Shown in pieces: positions 1-6,814 of a DNA stretch of 31,267 nucleotides (positions are counted from its first letter, which is position 1; every line of letters begins with the position of its first letter). Both the position numbers and the translations under genes were made by a program. Source of the DNA: MA-ANB-1 sp040878225 (GTDB lineage Bacteria > Actinomycetota > Acidimicrobiia > Spongiisociales > ZC4RG35); NCBI GenBank assembly GCA_040878225.1, contig JBBDMR010000040.1, positions 1 to 31,267 of the forward strand, in the 5' to 3' direction. The notes under the pieces are model-generated. The model had not been told where the DNA came from and made no database searches. It saw only the letters and a list, made by a program, of their open reading frames with translations.

Positions 1-90
1 AGCAGACCTTTTTTGCGAAAGAGTCCTTATGCCCTGTCGGGGGAGGCTTTGCCGATCGATGCTTGCGATAACAACACAAAGGAGCAACAG

Positions 91-1086
91 GTGGCATTCC
101 CGAATTGGCATGGATTTGGCGGACGCCGGGTTGTGTCTGAATCCCAGACCGGGAAGATCGCGGGTCGTCTCTTGGTGGGGACGACTCTTCTGGCTTTGGC
201 CCTGGCGGCATGTGGCACCGAAGGAGCGGGGGAGACGACGACTACAGCAGTACCCACCACGACCGTCGCACCTGAGACCACCACCACGACGGCGGCAACT
301 ACTACGACCGCGGCGCCTGAGACAACGACCACCACGGAAGCGGAGCCGACCGGAATGGCTGTCTACTTCATGCTGGAACAGCTCGAGGGACAGGAGCCGC
401 CGGGACCGTTCCTGGTGCCGGTCTACAGGGATGCAGTTGGTGCTCAGTCGGCGATGGGCGCTATGGAGCTTCTTCTGGCCGGCCCTACCTCGGATGAAAT
501 CGCTGGCACGCCGGCGATTTCAACCGCGGTCCCGGAAGGCACTGGAGTCATCGCAGTCGAGGTTGCGGACGGTGTGGCGACGGTCGATCTCAGCAGCGAG
601 TACGACGACGGTGGGGGCAGCTTCGGGATGTTCGCCCGTCTCGCCCAGGTGGTCTACACCTTGACCCGTCTCCCCGATATCGATGCGGTCGCGTTCGAGA
701 TCGAGGGCGAGGCGGTGACCGTTTTCTCCTCGGAGGGAATCGAGCTGGACGGTCCCCAGGAGAGAGACGACTACTACGACTTGCTGCCGCCCATCTTCGT
801 CGACCACCCGGCCTGGGGCGAGCCCGTCACCAGCCCGATCGAAGTCACCGGCCTGAGCAACGTTTTCGAAGCGGTGTCTCAGGTGATGCTCACCGACGAC
901 GACGGCGAACCCCTCTTTGAGGACATGGTGATGGCTTCCTGCGGCACCGGCTGCTGGGGTGATTGGTCGATAGGGATTCCCTACGAGGTGGACCGGGAAC
1001 AGTTCGGCGCCCTCATCGTATGGGAATACTCTGCCAAGGACGGCAGCCGCATCCACATCAACGAGTACCCGATTCGGCTGCGATGA
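91..1086 (+). CDS. GerMN/Gmad2-like lipoprotein
   Basis: Predicted exported lipoprotein of 331 residues. I chose the GTG at 91 because AAAGGAG lies six bases upstream; the frame is open further upstream from a TTG at 13, but without a ribosome site. A hydrophobic signal ends in the lipobox LALAAC, so the mature protein should be acylated at that Cys. A low-complexity Thr/Pro/Ala linker follows. A GerMN-like domain comes next (AMELLLAGPTSDE, then VATVDLSSEY), and a Gmad2-like immunoglobulin fold forms the C-terminus. These domains occur in spore-germination proteins but also in surface lipoproteins of non-sporulating actinobacteria, so no germination role is implied. Its stop overlaps the start of the next lipoprotein gene (ATGA), which suggests translational coupling. 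The exact function is unknown. Confidence 0.8.
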   Translation: MAFPNWHGFGGRRVVSESQTGKIAGRLLVGTTLLALALAACGTEGAGETTTTAVPTTTVAPETTTTTAATTTTAAPETTTTTEAEPTGMAVYFMLEQLEGQEPPGPFLVPVYRDAVGAQSAMGAMELLLAGPTSDEIAGTPAISTAVPEGTGVIAVEVADGVATVDLSSEYDDGGGSFGMFARLAQVVYTLTRLPDIDAVAFEIEGEAVTVFSSEGIELDGPQERDDYYDLLPPIFVDHPAWGEPVTSPIEVTGLSNVFEAVSQVMLTDDDGEPLFEDMVMASCGTGCWGDWSIGIPYEVDREQFGALIVWEYSAKDGSRIHINEYPIRLR

Positions 1087-1847
1087 GGCGGTATTCGAGG
1101 GTTGTTGCCGTAGCTTTGCTCCTCACCCTGGTGGCCGCTTGTGACGGATCGGCCACCCCGGCCACATCAACCACGTCAACCAGGCCAGGTCCGGTGACCA
1201 CCAATCCAGTCGGGCCAGTGGTCGTCTCGCCCGAGTTCATCCAAGGAGCCATCCCCGGCGCCGAGGTTGTGCTGTTGGTGAGTCAGACCGACGAGACTGC
1301 CGGTGTGGCCATGGTGACTGCCAGCGCCCCGGGAGCCACCGTCGCCATTCGACCCTCTGAGATCTCGGGTAGTGAGGTGGCCGAAGTCACTGTGGTTCCT
1401 GATGCGACCGCCACTGAGACCGAACTGACGATCACCATCGAGGTGGTTACCGGTGGCACGATCCATAGCGTGACCAGGACGACCCCGGTTCTCACATGGG
1501 AGGACGACCGGGCCGAGCAGGCCGCCGAGATCCTTGGTCTGTTCACCTCCTGGCTGGCCGAAAACCGTTCCGAATTAGGTATTACGCCGGAGACCGGGTT
1601 CGAGGGCACCTTCCTCGCCCCTCAGCTATTGGTGGTTTCTCACTACGGGTTCTTCAACGACGAATGGGAGATCGGCTTGTCGTGGCATGTGATGATCCCA
1701 CCCGACGACTTCAGTGAGATCTACCTGAGACCCCGATCCGCACTCCGACCCACCCTTGCCTTCCGTATCGGCTCCTGGCAAACGGCTCTCGACACGGGGG
1801 ACTACCAGATCGTCGAAGTGGAACCCCCGTTTGAGGTGGTCAGATGA
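1083..1847 (+). CDS. Hypothetical lipoprotein
   Basis: Predicted lipoprotein of 254 residues starting at the ATG that overlaps the upstream stop codon (ATGA). The signal peptide ends in the lipobox LVAAC and is followed by a Ser/Thr/Pro-rich spacer, as in its neighbour. The body is rich in beta-branched residues and looks like an extracellular beta-sandwich. I recognise no catalytic motif. The coupling suggests it is made together with the GerMN-type lipoprotein, possibly as a surface pair. The gene ends just where a decayed sigma-factor fragment begins on the other strand. Function is not assigned. Confidence 0.75.
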   Translation: MRRYSRVVAVALLLTLVAACDGSATPATSTTSTRPGPVTTNPVGPVVVSPEFIQGAIPGAEVVLLVSQTDETAGVAMVTASAPGATVAIRPSEISGSEVAEVTVVPDATATETELTITIEVVTGGTIHSVTRTTPVLTWEDDRAEQAAEILGLFTSWLAENRSELGITPETGFEGTFLAPQLLVVSHYGFFNDEWEIGLSWHVMIPPDDFSEIYLRPRSALRPTLAFRIGSWQTALDTGDYQIVEVEPPFEVVR

Positions 1848-1849
1848 AT

Positions 1850-1990
1850 GGGCTATCCGGGCGAGTTTGTCCCGGTTCCGGATGGCGTAGATGCGGGTGA
1901 TCCGACCGTCCTCGACGGTGAGCCCGATGGCGGTGTCGAGTTTGCCGATGAACTCGATATGGAGCGGCGGCGCACAAACGAGATGGGTTA
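1850..1990 (-). pseudogene. Remnant of an ECF sigma factor (SigJ-like) C-terminus
   Basis: The minus strand encodes a short stretch containing LTVEDGRITRIYAIRNRDKL. This closely resembles the end of the SnoaL-like C-terminal domain of SigJ/ECF41-type sigma factors. No sigma-2 or sigma-4 region is present upstream, where the ABC transporter gene starts at 2013. The expected stop after the DKLARL-type ending is also missing, so the frame runs on into the antisense of the lipoprotein gene. I read it as the last part of a deleted gene. Boundaries are approximate. Confidence 0.6.
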
Positions 1991-2012
1991 ATCGTGCCGC
2001 TATGGAGATGAC

Positions 2013-2924
2013 GTGAGCGAAGTGCTCTCCGTCGAGCACCTTCACAAGAGGTATGGGGATTTCGTGGCCGTCGCAGACGTCTCTTTCCGGGTTGAGGAGG
2101 GAGAGGTCTTCGGCATCCTAGGCCCCAACGGCGCCGGCAAGACCACCACCGTCGAGTGCGTTCAGGGCCTGCGGCCATTCGACGACGGCCAAGTGTCGGT
2201 GCTCGGGCTCGACCCGCGGGATCATCCCCATGAGCTGAGGCGACACATCGGCTCTCAACTCCAGGAGTCGGCGCTGCCCGACCGGATCAAGGTGTGGGAG
2301 GCTCTCGATCTGTTCGGGTCGCTAAGCCCGGAGGGTCCGTCCCGGGATGAGCTGCTCGTCGACTGGGGTCTTTCCGAGAAGCGAAACGCACGGTTCGGGA
2401 ACCTCTCCGGCGGGCAGCAGCAGAGGCTGTTCGTCGCCCTCGCATTGGTGAACGCTCCTCGGATCGTGTTCCTCGATGAGATGACTACGGGGCTCGACCC
2501 GGCGTCGAGAAGGGTGGCCTGGGAGCTGATCCGCCGGATCAGGGAGCAGGGTGCCACCGTCGTTCTCGTGACGCACTTCATGGACGAGGCGGAGACACTG
2601 TGTGACCGCCTGGTCGTGATCGACGGCGGGACTGTTATCGCCGAGGGATCACCTCAGGGTCTCATCGATCGGTACGGCGAAGGTGTTCGGGTTCGCTTCA
2701 CCGCCGAAGACGGCGATTTGGTCTGGTTGACCCAGGTCAGCGGGGTCAGAGAGGTGCTGAACGATCGCGGTCGATATGAGGTGCGTGGCGACGGGCCGTT
2801 GCTGGCGAATGTGGCTGCAGCCCTAGTGGGAAAGGGGATCGTACCCTTGGACCTTCGTGCCGAGAGGGCCACCCTGGAGGACGTCTTCCTCTCGCTCACC
2901 AAAGGTGGACGACACCGGAATTGA
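2013..2924 (+). CDS. ABC-2 exporter ATP-binding subunit
   Basis: Cytoplasmic ATPase of 303 residues that would power the membrane partner encoded immediately downstream. The Walker A motif is GPNGAGKTT, the signature is LSGGQQQRL, the Walker B region is IVFLDEMTTGLD, and the H-loop His lies in VTHFMDEAE. The C-terminal extension after about residue 225 is typical of DrrA/CcmA-type exporter ATPases. The start is the GTG at 2013, with GGAG five bases upstream. The gene overlaps the permease by four bases, so the two are very likely cotranslated. The substrate cannot be read from sequence; drug or lipid export is typical for the family. Confidence 0.92.
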   Translation: MSEVLSVEHLHKRYGDFVAVADVSFRVEEGEVFGILGPNGAGKTTTVECVQGLRPFDDGQVSVLGLDPRDHPHELRRHIGSQLQESALPDRIKVWEALDLFGSLSPEGPSRDELLVDWGLSEKRNARFGNLSGGQQQRLFVALALVNAPRIVFLDEMTTGLDPASRRVAWELIRRIREQGATVVLVTHFMDEAETLCDRLVVIDGGTVIAEGSPQGLIDRYGEGVRVRFTAEDGDLVWLTQVSGVREVLNDRGRYEVRGDGPLLANVAAALVGKGIVPLDLRAERATLEDVFLSLTKGGRHRN

Positions 2925-3658
2925 GACTTCTCGCCAAGATGTCGTGGTTGGAGCAGAAGCTGTTCCTGCGAGAGCCCCTTACGGTTCTGTTCGCCCTGGC
3001 GTTGCCGTTGGTGGTCCTCTTCGTCATGGGTGGCGTGTTCGGGAATGATTCGACCCCCGAGGTCTACCGGGGAGTGGGTGCCATGGACTACTACGTCCCG
3101 GCCTATCTTGCTCTGGTGACCGCGTCGGTTGGCCTGATCAGCCTTCCCACTCACATCGCGTCGGACCGCGAGCGTGGGGTACTCAAGAGGTACCGGGCCT
3201 CGGGAATCTCCGCCTGGGCCCTGATCGGGGCTCAGATCGTGGTCACGTTCGTCATAACCAGCGTGTCGGCGATAGTCCTGATCTCGGTAGCGGTGCCCAC
3301 CCACGATGTCGTCGCCCCCGATTCGGTTCCCATGGTGCCTGCCGGCTTCGTACTGGTAGCTCTGTTCTTCGCCGCCATCGGCGTCCTGCTCGGTGCGGTG
3401 CTCCCCTCCTCCCGCGCCGCTCAGGCGCTTGGAGTGTTGCTCTGGTTCGTTCTCCTCATGCTGGGTGGTGCCGGGCCACCACCCGAGGTCCTCACCGGTC
3501 CAATGGGGACGGTCGGCGACTGGACGCCGCTGCGACCGGCCATAGAGATAATCCAGGACGGCTGGCTCGGACTCGACCCGGGCGCGGCGTGGCTGGTTGT
3601 GGCCGGGATCACCCTTATCGCCGGGGTTCTGGCCATCCGGCTCTTCCGCTGGGAGTAG
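2921..3658 (+). CDS. ABC-2 type permease
   Basis: Integral membrane subunit of 245 residues with about six hydrophobic helices, beginning with a short amphipathic segment (KLFLREPLTV-like) typical of ABC-2 permeases. I took the TTG that overlaps the ATPase stop; an ATG at 2939 is an alternative that would remove six residues. The loop RERGVLKRYRASG after the second helix is the conserved cytoplasmic coupling region of this family. With the preceding ATPase it should form a homodimeric-permease exporter. The substrate is unknown. Confidence 0.88.
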   Translation: MRLLAKMSWLEQKLFLREPLTVLFALALPLVVLFVMGGVFGNDSTPEVYRGVGAMDYYVPAYLALVTASVGLISLPTHIASDRERGVLKRYRASGISAWALIGAQIVVTFVITSVSAIVLISVAVPTHDVVAPDSVPMVPAGFVLVALFFAAIGVLLGAVLPSSRAAQALGVLLWFVLLMLGGAGPPPEVLTGPMGTVGDWTPLRPAIEIIQDGWLGLDPGAAWLVVAGITLIAGVLAIRLFRWE

Positions 3659-3666
3659 GCGGACCG

Positions 3667-4008
3667 ATGGCCAAGGCCGACGCGTATCGAGAGGCGCTGA
3701 CGGAAGATACCAACTGGGATGCCTATCTCCTTTCCCATTCCGGTCTTCCCGGGCCCCGGGGGAACATTGAGCTCGGAACGGTCGCCGGAGAGCTTGCCTC
3801 CCGCGATCAGATCCGACGATGGCTGGAATGGGATGCGCGCCGCGCCGCCACCAACACACCCGAAGAGTTCCTCGACTTCTGCGGGGTTCTAGGGCTCGGT
3901 CGTCTCGTCGCCGAGGGAGACCGTGGGCTGCTGGCTGAGATACGAACCTGGGCATCCGATCCACGATGGCGGGTTCGCGAGGGGGTGGCGGCCCGAGGGA
4001 CCGGTTGA
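3667..4008 (+). CDS. Truncated HEAT-repeat-like protein
   Basis: ORF of 113 residues starting at the ATG eight bases after the permease stop. The sequence (SGLPGPRGNIEL, then LGRLVAEGDR and WASDPRWRVREGVA) resembles the N-terminal half of small helical-repeat proteins related to HEAT/DNA-alkylation-repeat folds, which from memory are usually about 200 residues or more. Here the reading frame departs from the expected helix after WRVREGVA and stops eight codons later. I see no continuation in other frames. It is probably a 3'-deleted gene rather than a functional short form, although it may still be translated. Confidence 0.55.
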   Translation: MAKADAYREALTEDTNWDAYLLSHSGLPGPRGNIELGTVAGELASRDQIRRWLEWDARRAATNTPEEFLDFCGVLGLGRLVAEGDRGLLAEIRTWASDPRWRVREGVAARGTG

Positions 4009-4038
4009 TTGACGTGAGATTTTGAGAGGGTCAGTCAA
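4005..4038. terminator. Weak inverted repeat between convergent genes
   Basis: TTGATTGAC (4005-4013) can pair with GTCAGTCAA (4030-4038) through one G-U pair, with a 16-base loop. It lies at the end of the truncated HEAT-like gene and before the convergent gene end at 4086. There is no U-tract, so it is a weak terminator candidate. Confidence 0.3.
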
Positions 4039-4085
4039 AGGGACGAAGGTGGTCGGCAGTGGCGGATTGTTCGCACTCAGTCGAG

Positions 4086-4556
4086 TTAGGTGAGGTGGCG
4101 AACCGTCACTTCATTTCTGTGGACTCGCCCGAAAGCCAGTTTGGTGGCCTCGGCCAGCACGCCGATCCCGGCTCCGATCATCGCCAACACGAGAAGGAAT
4201 CTCACGAGTACTACCCAGTTGAACTCATAGGCCGAGAAGTCGAACAGGAAGACCTGCCAGATCTGGTAGGTCACGAAGACACTGATCAGGTTGGCGCCGA
4301 TCTGTCCCGTCGACTTGACCATCAGGGTGTCGTTGAATTGATAGACGACGTTCGCGACGATCGATGCGATGAGCCCGAGGCTGATCCACGGGACGACCTG
4401 GGCGAAGTCGCCGGTCAAGAACGGAAGCCATCCCCAGTCGAGGATGTTGTGGGCGATGACCAACATCACCAGGTTGACCAAAACCGCGATCGCGTAGCCA
4501 GCCTGTCTCCCGCGTCGCTTCAAGTCGGGAGACACGTAGATCTGTGTCGTTGACAT
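4086..4556 (-). CDS. Small four-helix membrane protein, unknown function
   Basis: Predicted integral membrane protein of 156 residues with four hydrophobic helices: roughly residues 20-40, 53-72, 86-105 and 114-136. The short N-terminal tail is positively charged (SPDLKRRGRQ). The start is well supported: AGGAGG lies five bases upstream of the ATG on the minus strand. I recognise no enzymatic motif and no family name. It is transcribed in the same direction as the haem-binding and Usp genes upstream, but across a 222-base gap that holds a possible DosR-like palindrome, so it may belong to the same stress regulon. Function is not assigned. Confidence 0.8.
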   Translation of the reverse strand: MSTTQIYVSPDLKRRGRQAGYAIAVLVNLVMLVIAHNILDWGWLPFLTGDFAQVVPWISLGLIASIVANVVYQFNDTLMVKSTGQIGANLISVFVTYQIWQVFLFDFSAYEFNWVVLVRFLLVLAMIGAGIGVLAEATKLAFGRVHRNEVTVRHLT

Positions 4557-4624
4557 ATTTGCCTCCTGTCCCTCCTATTAGACAGCTTCAGCCGAGGGGC
4601 GAACAGGGCCATAGGTCACGATCA

Positions 4625-4638
4625 GAGGATTTCGGCCC
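4625..4638 (-). promoter_or_regulatory. Possible degenerate DosR/DevR-like box
   Basis: GAGGATTTCGGCCC followed by GAA lies upstream of the small membrane protein gene. It keeps the TTTCGGCCC half of the GGGnCTTTCGnCCC pattern seen at 5871 and 6699, but the left half is poor. It is the weakest of the four candidates. Confidence 0.25.
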
Positions 4639-4778
4639 GAATCGTCTGGTCAAGAACCGTCTGAGTTCCTACGACTCCTAATGCGGCTCGAGTGCGACCG
4701 AAGCTCCCCAGCCTCGGTAGAGATCACGGCAACGCAGCACGGGAAGAGCGGGTCCGCGGGCGACAACGAGACAGAATC

Positions 4779-5252
4779 TCAATCGTCCTCCTCGTCCTCC
4801 TCGTCCTCCCCGTCCTCCTCACTCTCCCCGTCCTCACCGAACGTGGCCGCCAGGCCGTCGGCCAGCGTCGCCAGTTCGGCGTCGGTGAGACGCGCATCGG
4901 GATGGGTCAGCAAGTAGGAGCGTGGCGGCATCGAACCTTCCCGCACCGTTTCCGCCGACTCTTCGCCTTCCTGGGGTCGGTTCCACTCCGAATAGTTGAG
5001 CTCCTCGCGGCCCTCGTCGACGTCGCGCTGCACCAGCCAGGACACGGGAGCAACATTCGAATACCATGGCCACACCGTCTCGTTGCTGTGACAGTCGAAA
5101 CATGCACGAACCGCCAGATCGCGGGTTTGGCTCGAGTCCCACAACGGCTCCGCCATCACCGGCGGGTTGTCATGAGCCCTGCCATAGGGAACCAGCTGGA
5201 TCACCAACAGCCCGACCAAAAGGGCCGCCACACCCCATCTCACCCAACGCAT
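4779..5252 (-). CDS. Haem-binding domain protein (CxxCH)
   Basis: Exported or membrane-anchored protein of 157 residues. An N-terminal hydrophobic helix (about residues 5-25) is followed by a single covalent-haem motif, CFDCH, in the context ACFDCHSNETVWPWY. That context matches the small Haem_bd family (cytochrome c-like, often found with redox regulators). A later MPPRSYLL-type segment supplies a plausible axial Met. The protein ends in a long Asp/Glu tail encoded by a trinucleotide-like repeat. It starts 21 bases after the upstream Usp-like gene on the minus strand, so the two form a likely operon. The ribosome site is weak. An extracytoplasmic redox or haem-sensing role is inferred. Confidence 0.82.
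   Translation of the reverse strand: MRWVRWGVAALLVGLLVIQLVPYGRAHDNPPVMAEPLWDSSQTRDLAVRACFDCHSNETVWPWYSNVAPVSWLVQRDVDEGREELNYSEWNRPQEGEESAETVREGSMPPRSYLLTHPDARLTDAELATLADGLAATFGEDGESEEDGEDEEDEEDD
4781..4838. repeat. Low-complexity repeat encoding an acidic tail
   Basis: Repeated (g)tcctc units give a minus-strand run of Glu and Asp codons at the C-terminus of the haem-binding protein. The tract is prone to slippage, and its length may vary between strains. Confidence 0.7.
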
Positions 5253-5273
5253 ATCCCCGAGCCTTCCCCTGGA

Positions 5274-5822
5274 TCAGGCAATCTTCCAACCCAGCCTTGC
5301 GGCGTAGTCCTCGAACAGAGTTCGAAGGTGATCAGGGTTTTCAACGCTGCTATCCGCCACCGGAGGTTCGACGCGTAGAGACTCGACCGGGATCCCCAAC
5401 TCGTCTTCGAGTTGCCCACGCGTCCCTCCGTAGAGCCACCGGTACTTCCTCTCGCGCCAAATGGCGAGGATCCGATCGAACGGTCCCATCGGTCCTCGAG
5501 CGGCTTTCGCTACTGCGTCTGCTGGGGCATCTGTGACGACCTCCCCGGTGACCCTCATTCCGGCTCGCGCCATGAACTCGAGCATGATCGCAAGCCGGTC
5601 GTCGGCGTCTCGCTTGGCCTGCGTCTCAGTGAAAGCCAGTCCGTAGTCCGGCCTGACGATCGGCATCACCAAATGAAACTCGGTGGGTCGTTCCTGAGCG
5701 AGCTTGTACAGCTGATCGAAAACGGTCGGATCGGCGAGGGTGTTGACGAGTTCAACTAGCACCTTCTGCGGACGACGCGATTGCAGCCTCACCGGCGCGT
5801 TCTCTTGGCGATCTCTGGGCAT
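5274..5822 (-). CDS. Universal-stress-protein-like fold protein
   Basis: Soluble protein of 182 residues. It begins with a beta-strand (KVLVELVNTL), continues through a helix of the DQLYKLAQERP type and a strand FHLVMPIV, and then has GMRVTGEVV before a DRILAIW strand. The alternating pattern resembles a UspA-like Rossmann fold. The classic ATP-binding G-2x-G-9x-G(S/T) motif is not clear, so it is probably a divergent, non-ATP-binding Usp relative. The start is supported by AAAGGAG six bases upstream of the ATG. It is the first gene of a likely two-gene operon with the haem-binding protein and is preceded by a DosR-like palindrome at 5871. Confidence 0.7.
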   Translation of the reverse strand: MPRDRQENAPVRLQSRRPQKVLVELVNTLADPTVFDQLYKLAQERPTEFHLVMPIVRPDYGLAFTETQAKRDADDRLAIMLEFMARAGMRVTGEVVTDAPADAVAKAARGPMGPFDRILAIWRERKYRWLYGGTRGQLEDELGIPVESLRVEPPVADSSVENPDHLRTLFEDYAARLGWKIA

Positions 5823-5870
5823 CGGACTCCTTTCAATACCTTCGTATCATTTGCGCGCGGCAACCGACTA

Positions 5871-5884
5871 GGGCCGAAGGGCCC
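5871..5884 (-). promoter_or_regulatory. DosR/DevR-like palindrome upstream of the Usp-like gene
   Basis: The minus strand reads GGGCCCTTCGGCCC, which is palindromic except at the centre and sits 49 bases upstream of the Usp-like start codon. It matches the GGGnCnTTCGnCCC layout of the mycobacterial DosR core GGGACTWWAGTCCC. The regulator itself is not in the window. Confidence 0.45.
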
Positions 5885-6009
5885 CTTTGGCGACCAGCTA
5901 TCACGGTTGACTCATCAAAACGCGGGCTGGTGCGCACCACGAAAGACTCCGGCGACGCTTGAACGCGCCGCCGGCTCATGATCTCCGACAGATCGAGGCG
6001 AAAAGTGGT

Positions 6010-6648
6010 CTATGTCGAGGAAACTGGGACTTCGGACGAAACAATCGGGCCGACGAACACGGGGACACGAGTGCTGCCAGTGAGCTTTGCTGTGACGCTT
6101 CCAAAGAGGGCCTTGGACATGCCTTGTCCTCTGGCACCCAGGATGATCAATTCGAACCCACCTTCTTGTGCAAACCTGGCGATTGTCTCTGCCGGAGATC
6201 CGTAAAGGAGCCTTTTCTCGATGGGCTCGAAGTCCAGCTTGGACGCCACGTCAGCCAATCGGGAGTATGCGTGAGATTGGGAGATAACTCCTGTGAAGCT
6301 CCCGCTTGCCTCGTAATCGAGGACGGTAACCAGGGTGAGACTGTTCAGTGTCCCACCAAGCAGGCTCAGCGCCGTCTGCACCGCAGTGATCGACTCCTCT
6401 GATCCGTCGATGCCGGCTAGGGCGTCGAAGTGGCCAACGTGAAACTCCCTGATCCTGTCGATTTCCTGTCGCATGTCGAGTCGATGGCGCTCCTGTGCGA
6501 AGAACGCGCTCAATGGCCCGAGCAACATCCCGAGAGTCAACCAGAAGCCAAAGTCGTGGCCAGAACGCCGCATGACAACAGCGACAGCTGCTCCTCCAGC
6601 CACCCAGGTGGTTATTAGAAGAACTATGAGTATCTGAGTGAAATCCAA
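6010..6648 (-). CDS. Membrane-anchored UspA-domain protein
   Basis: Protein of 212 residues that joins two N-terminal hydrophobic helices (about residues 5-26 and 33-50) to a cytoplasmic UspA domain (about 70-205). The domain starts HFDALAGIDGSEES and ends with ELIILGARGQGMSKALFGSVTAKL, which contains the G-2x-G-9x-G(S/T) nucleotide-binding signature of ATP-binding Usp proteins. The start is a TTG at 6648, with AAAGGG about eight bases upstream; no better in-frame start is visible. The gene is divergent from the P1B-5 ATPase and shares with it an intergenic region holding two DosR-like boxes. A membrane-tethered stress protein is a reasonable reading. Confidence 0.85.
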   Translation of the reverse strand: MDFTQILIVLLITTWVAGGAAVAVVMRRSGHDFGFWLTLGMLLGPLSAFFAQERHRLDMRQEIDRIREFHVGHFDALAGIDGSEESITAVQTALSLLGGTLNSLTLVTVLDYEASGSFTGVISQSHAYSRLADVASKLDFEPIEKRLLYGSPAETIARFAQEGGFELIILGARGQGMSKALFGSVTAKLTGSTRVPVFVGPIVSSEVPVSST

Positions 6649-6698
6649 TTGCCAACCCTTTCAATGCTGATGCAAACAGAGTGCAGCGCTATGCGATA

Positions 6699-6712
6699 GG
6701 GGCTTTCGTCCT
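6699..6712 (+). promoter_or_regulatory. DosR/DevR-like box in the divergent Usp/P1B-5 promoter
   Basis: GGGGCTTTCGTCCT fits the DosR-type core GGGACTTTCGTCCC at 12 of 14 positions. It lies 51 bases upstream of the membrane Usp gene and about 100 bases upstream of the ATPase gene, so it could serve both. Confidence 0.5.
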
Positions 6713-6765
6713 ACAGTTTCCCCATCGGACGGCGCGGTACAAGCCGCCGGTGGTCATATAACGAC

Positions 6766-6779
6766 GGGCCAAACTGCCC
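6766..6779 (-). promoter_or_regulatory. Second DosR-like box near the ATPase start
   Basis: The minus strand reads GGGCAGTTTGGCCC. Its TTTGGCCC half fits the actinobacterial DosR pattern and the left half is degenerate. It lies 35 bases before the ATPase ATG. A TATAAC (6757-6762) just upstream could be a -10 element. Paired boxes are common at DosR promoters. Confidence 0.3.
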
Positions 6780-6814
6780 TAGCCGCTCAGCGCACAGACG
6801 GCTTGACTGAAGTA

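Noticed and set aside
240..345. Thr/Pro codon-rich stretch as a tandem DNA repeat
   Set aside because: Irregular at the DNA level and explained by a lipoprotein linker.
2654..3964. Long minus-strand ORF of 436 codons
   Set aside because: Antisense to the ABC exporter genes, which have clear motifs; its own product is Arg/Gly/His-rich with no domain.
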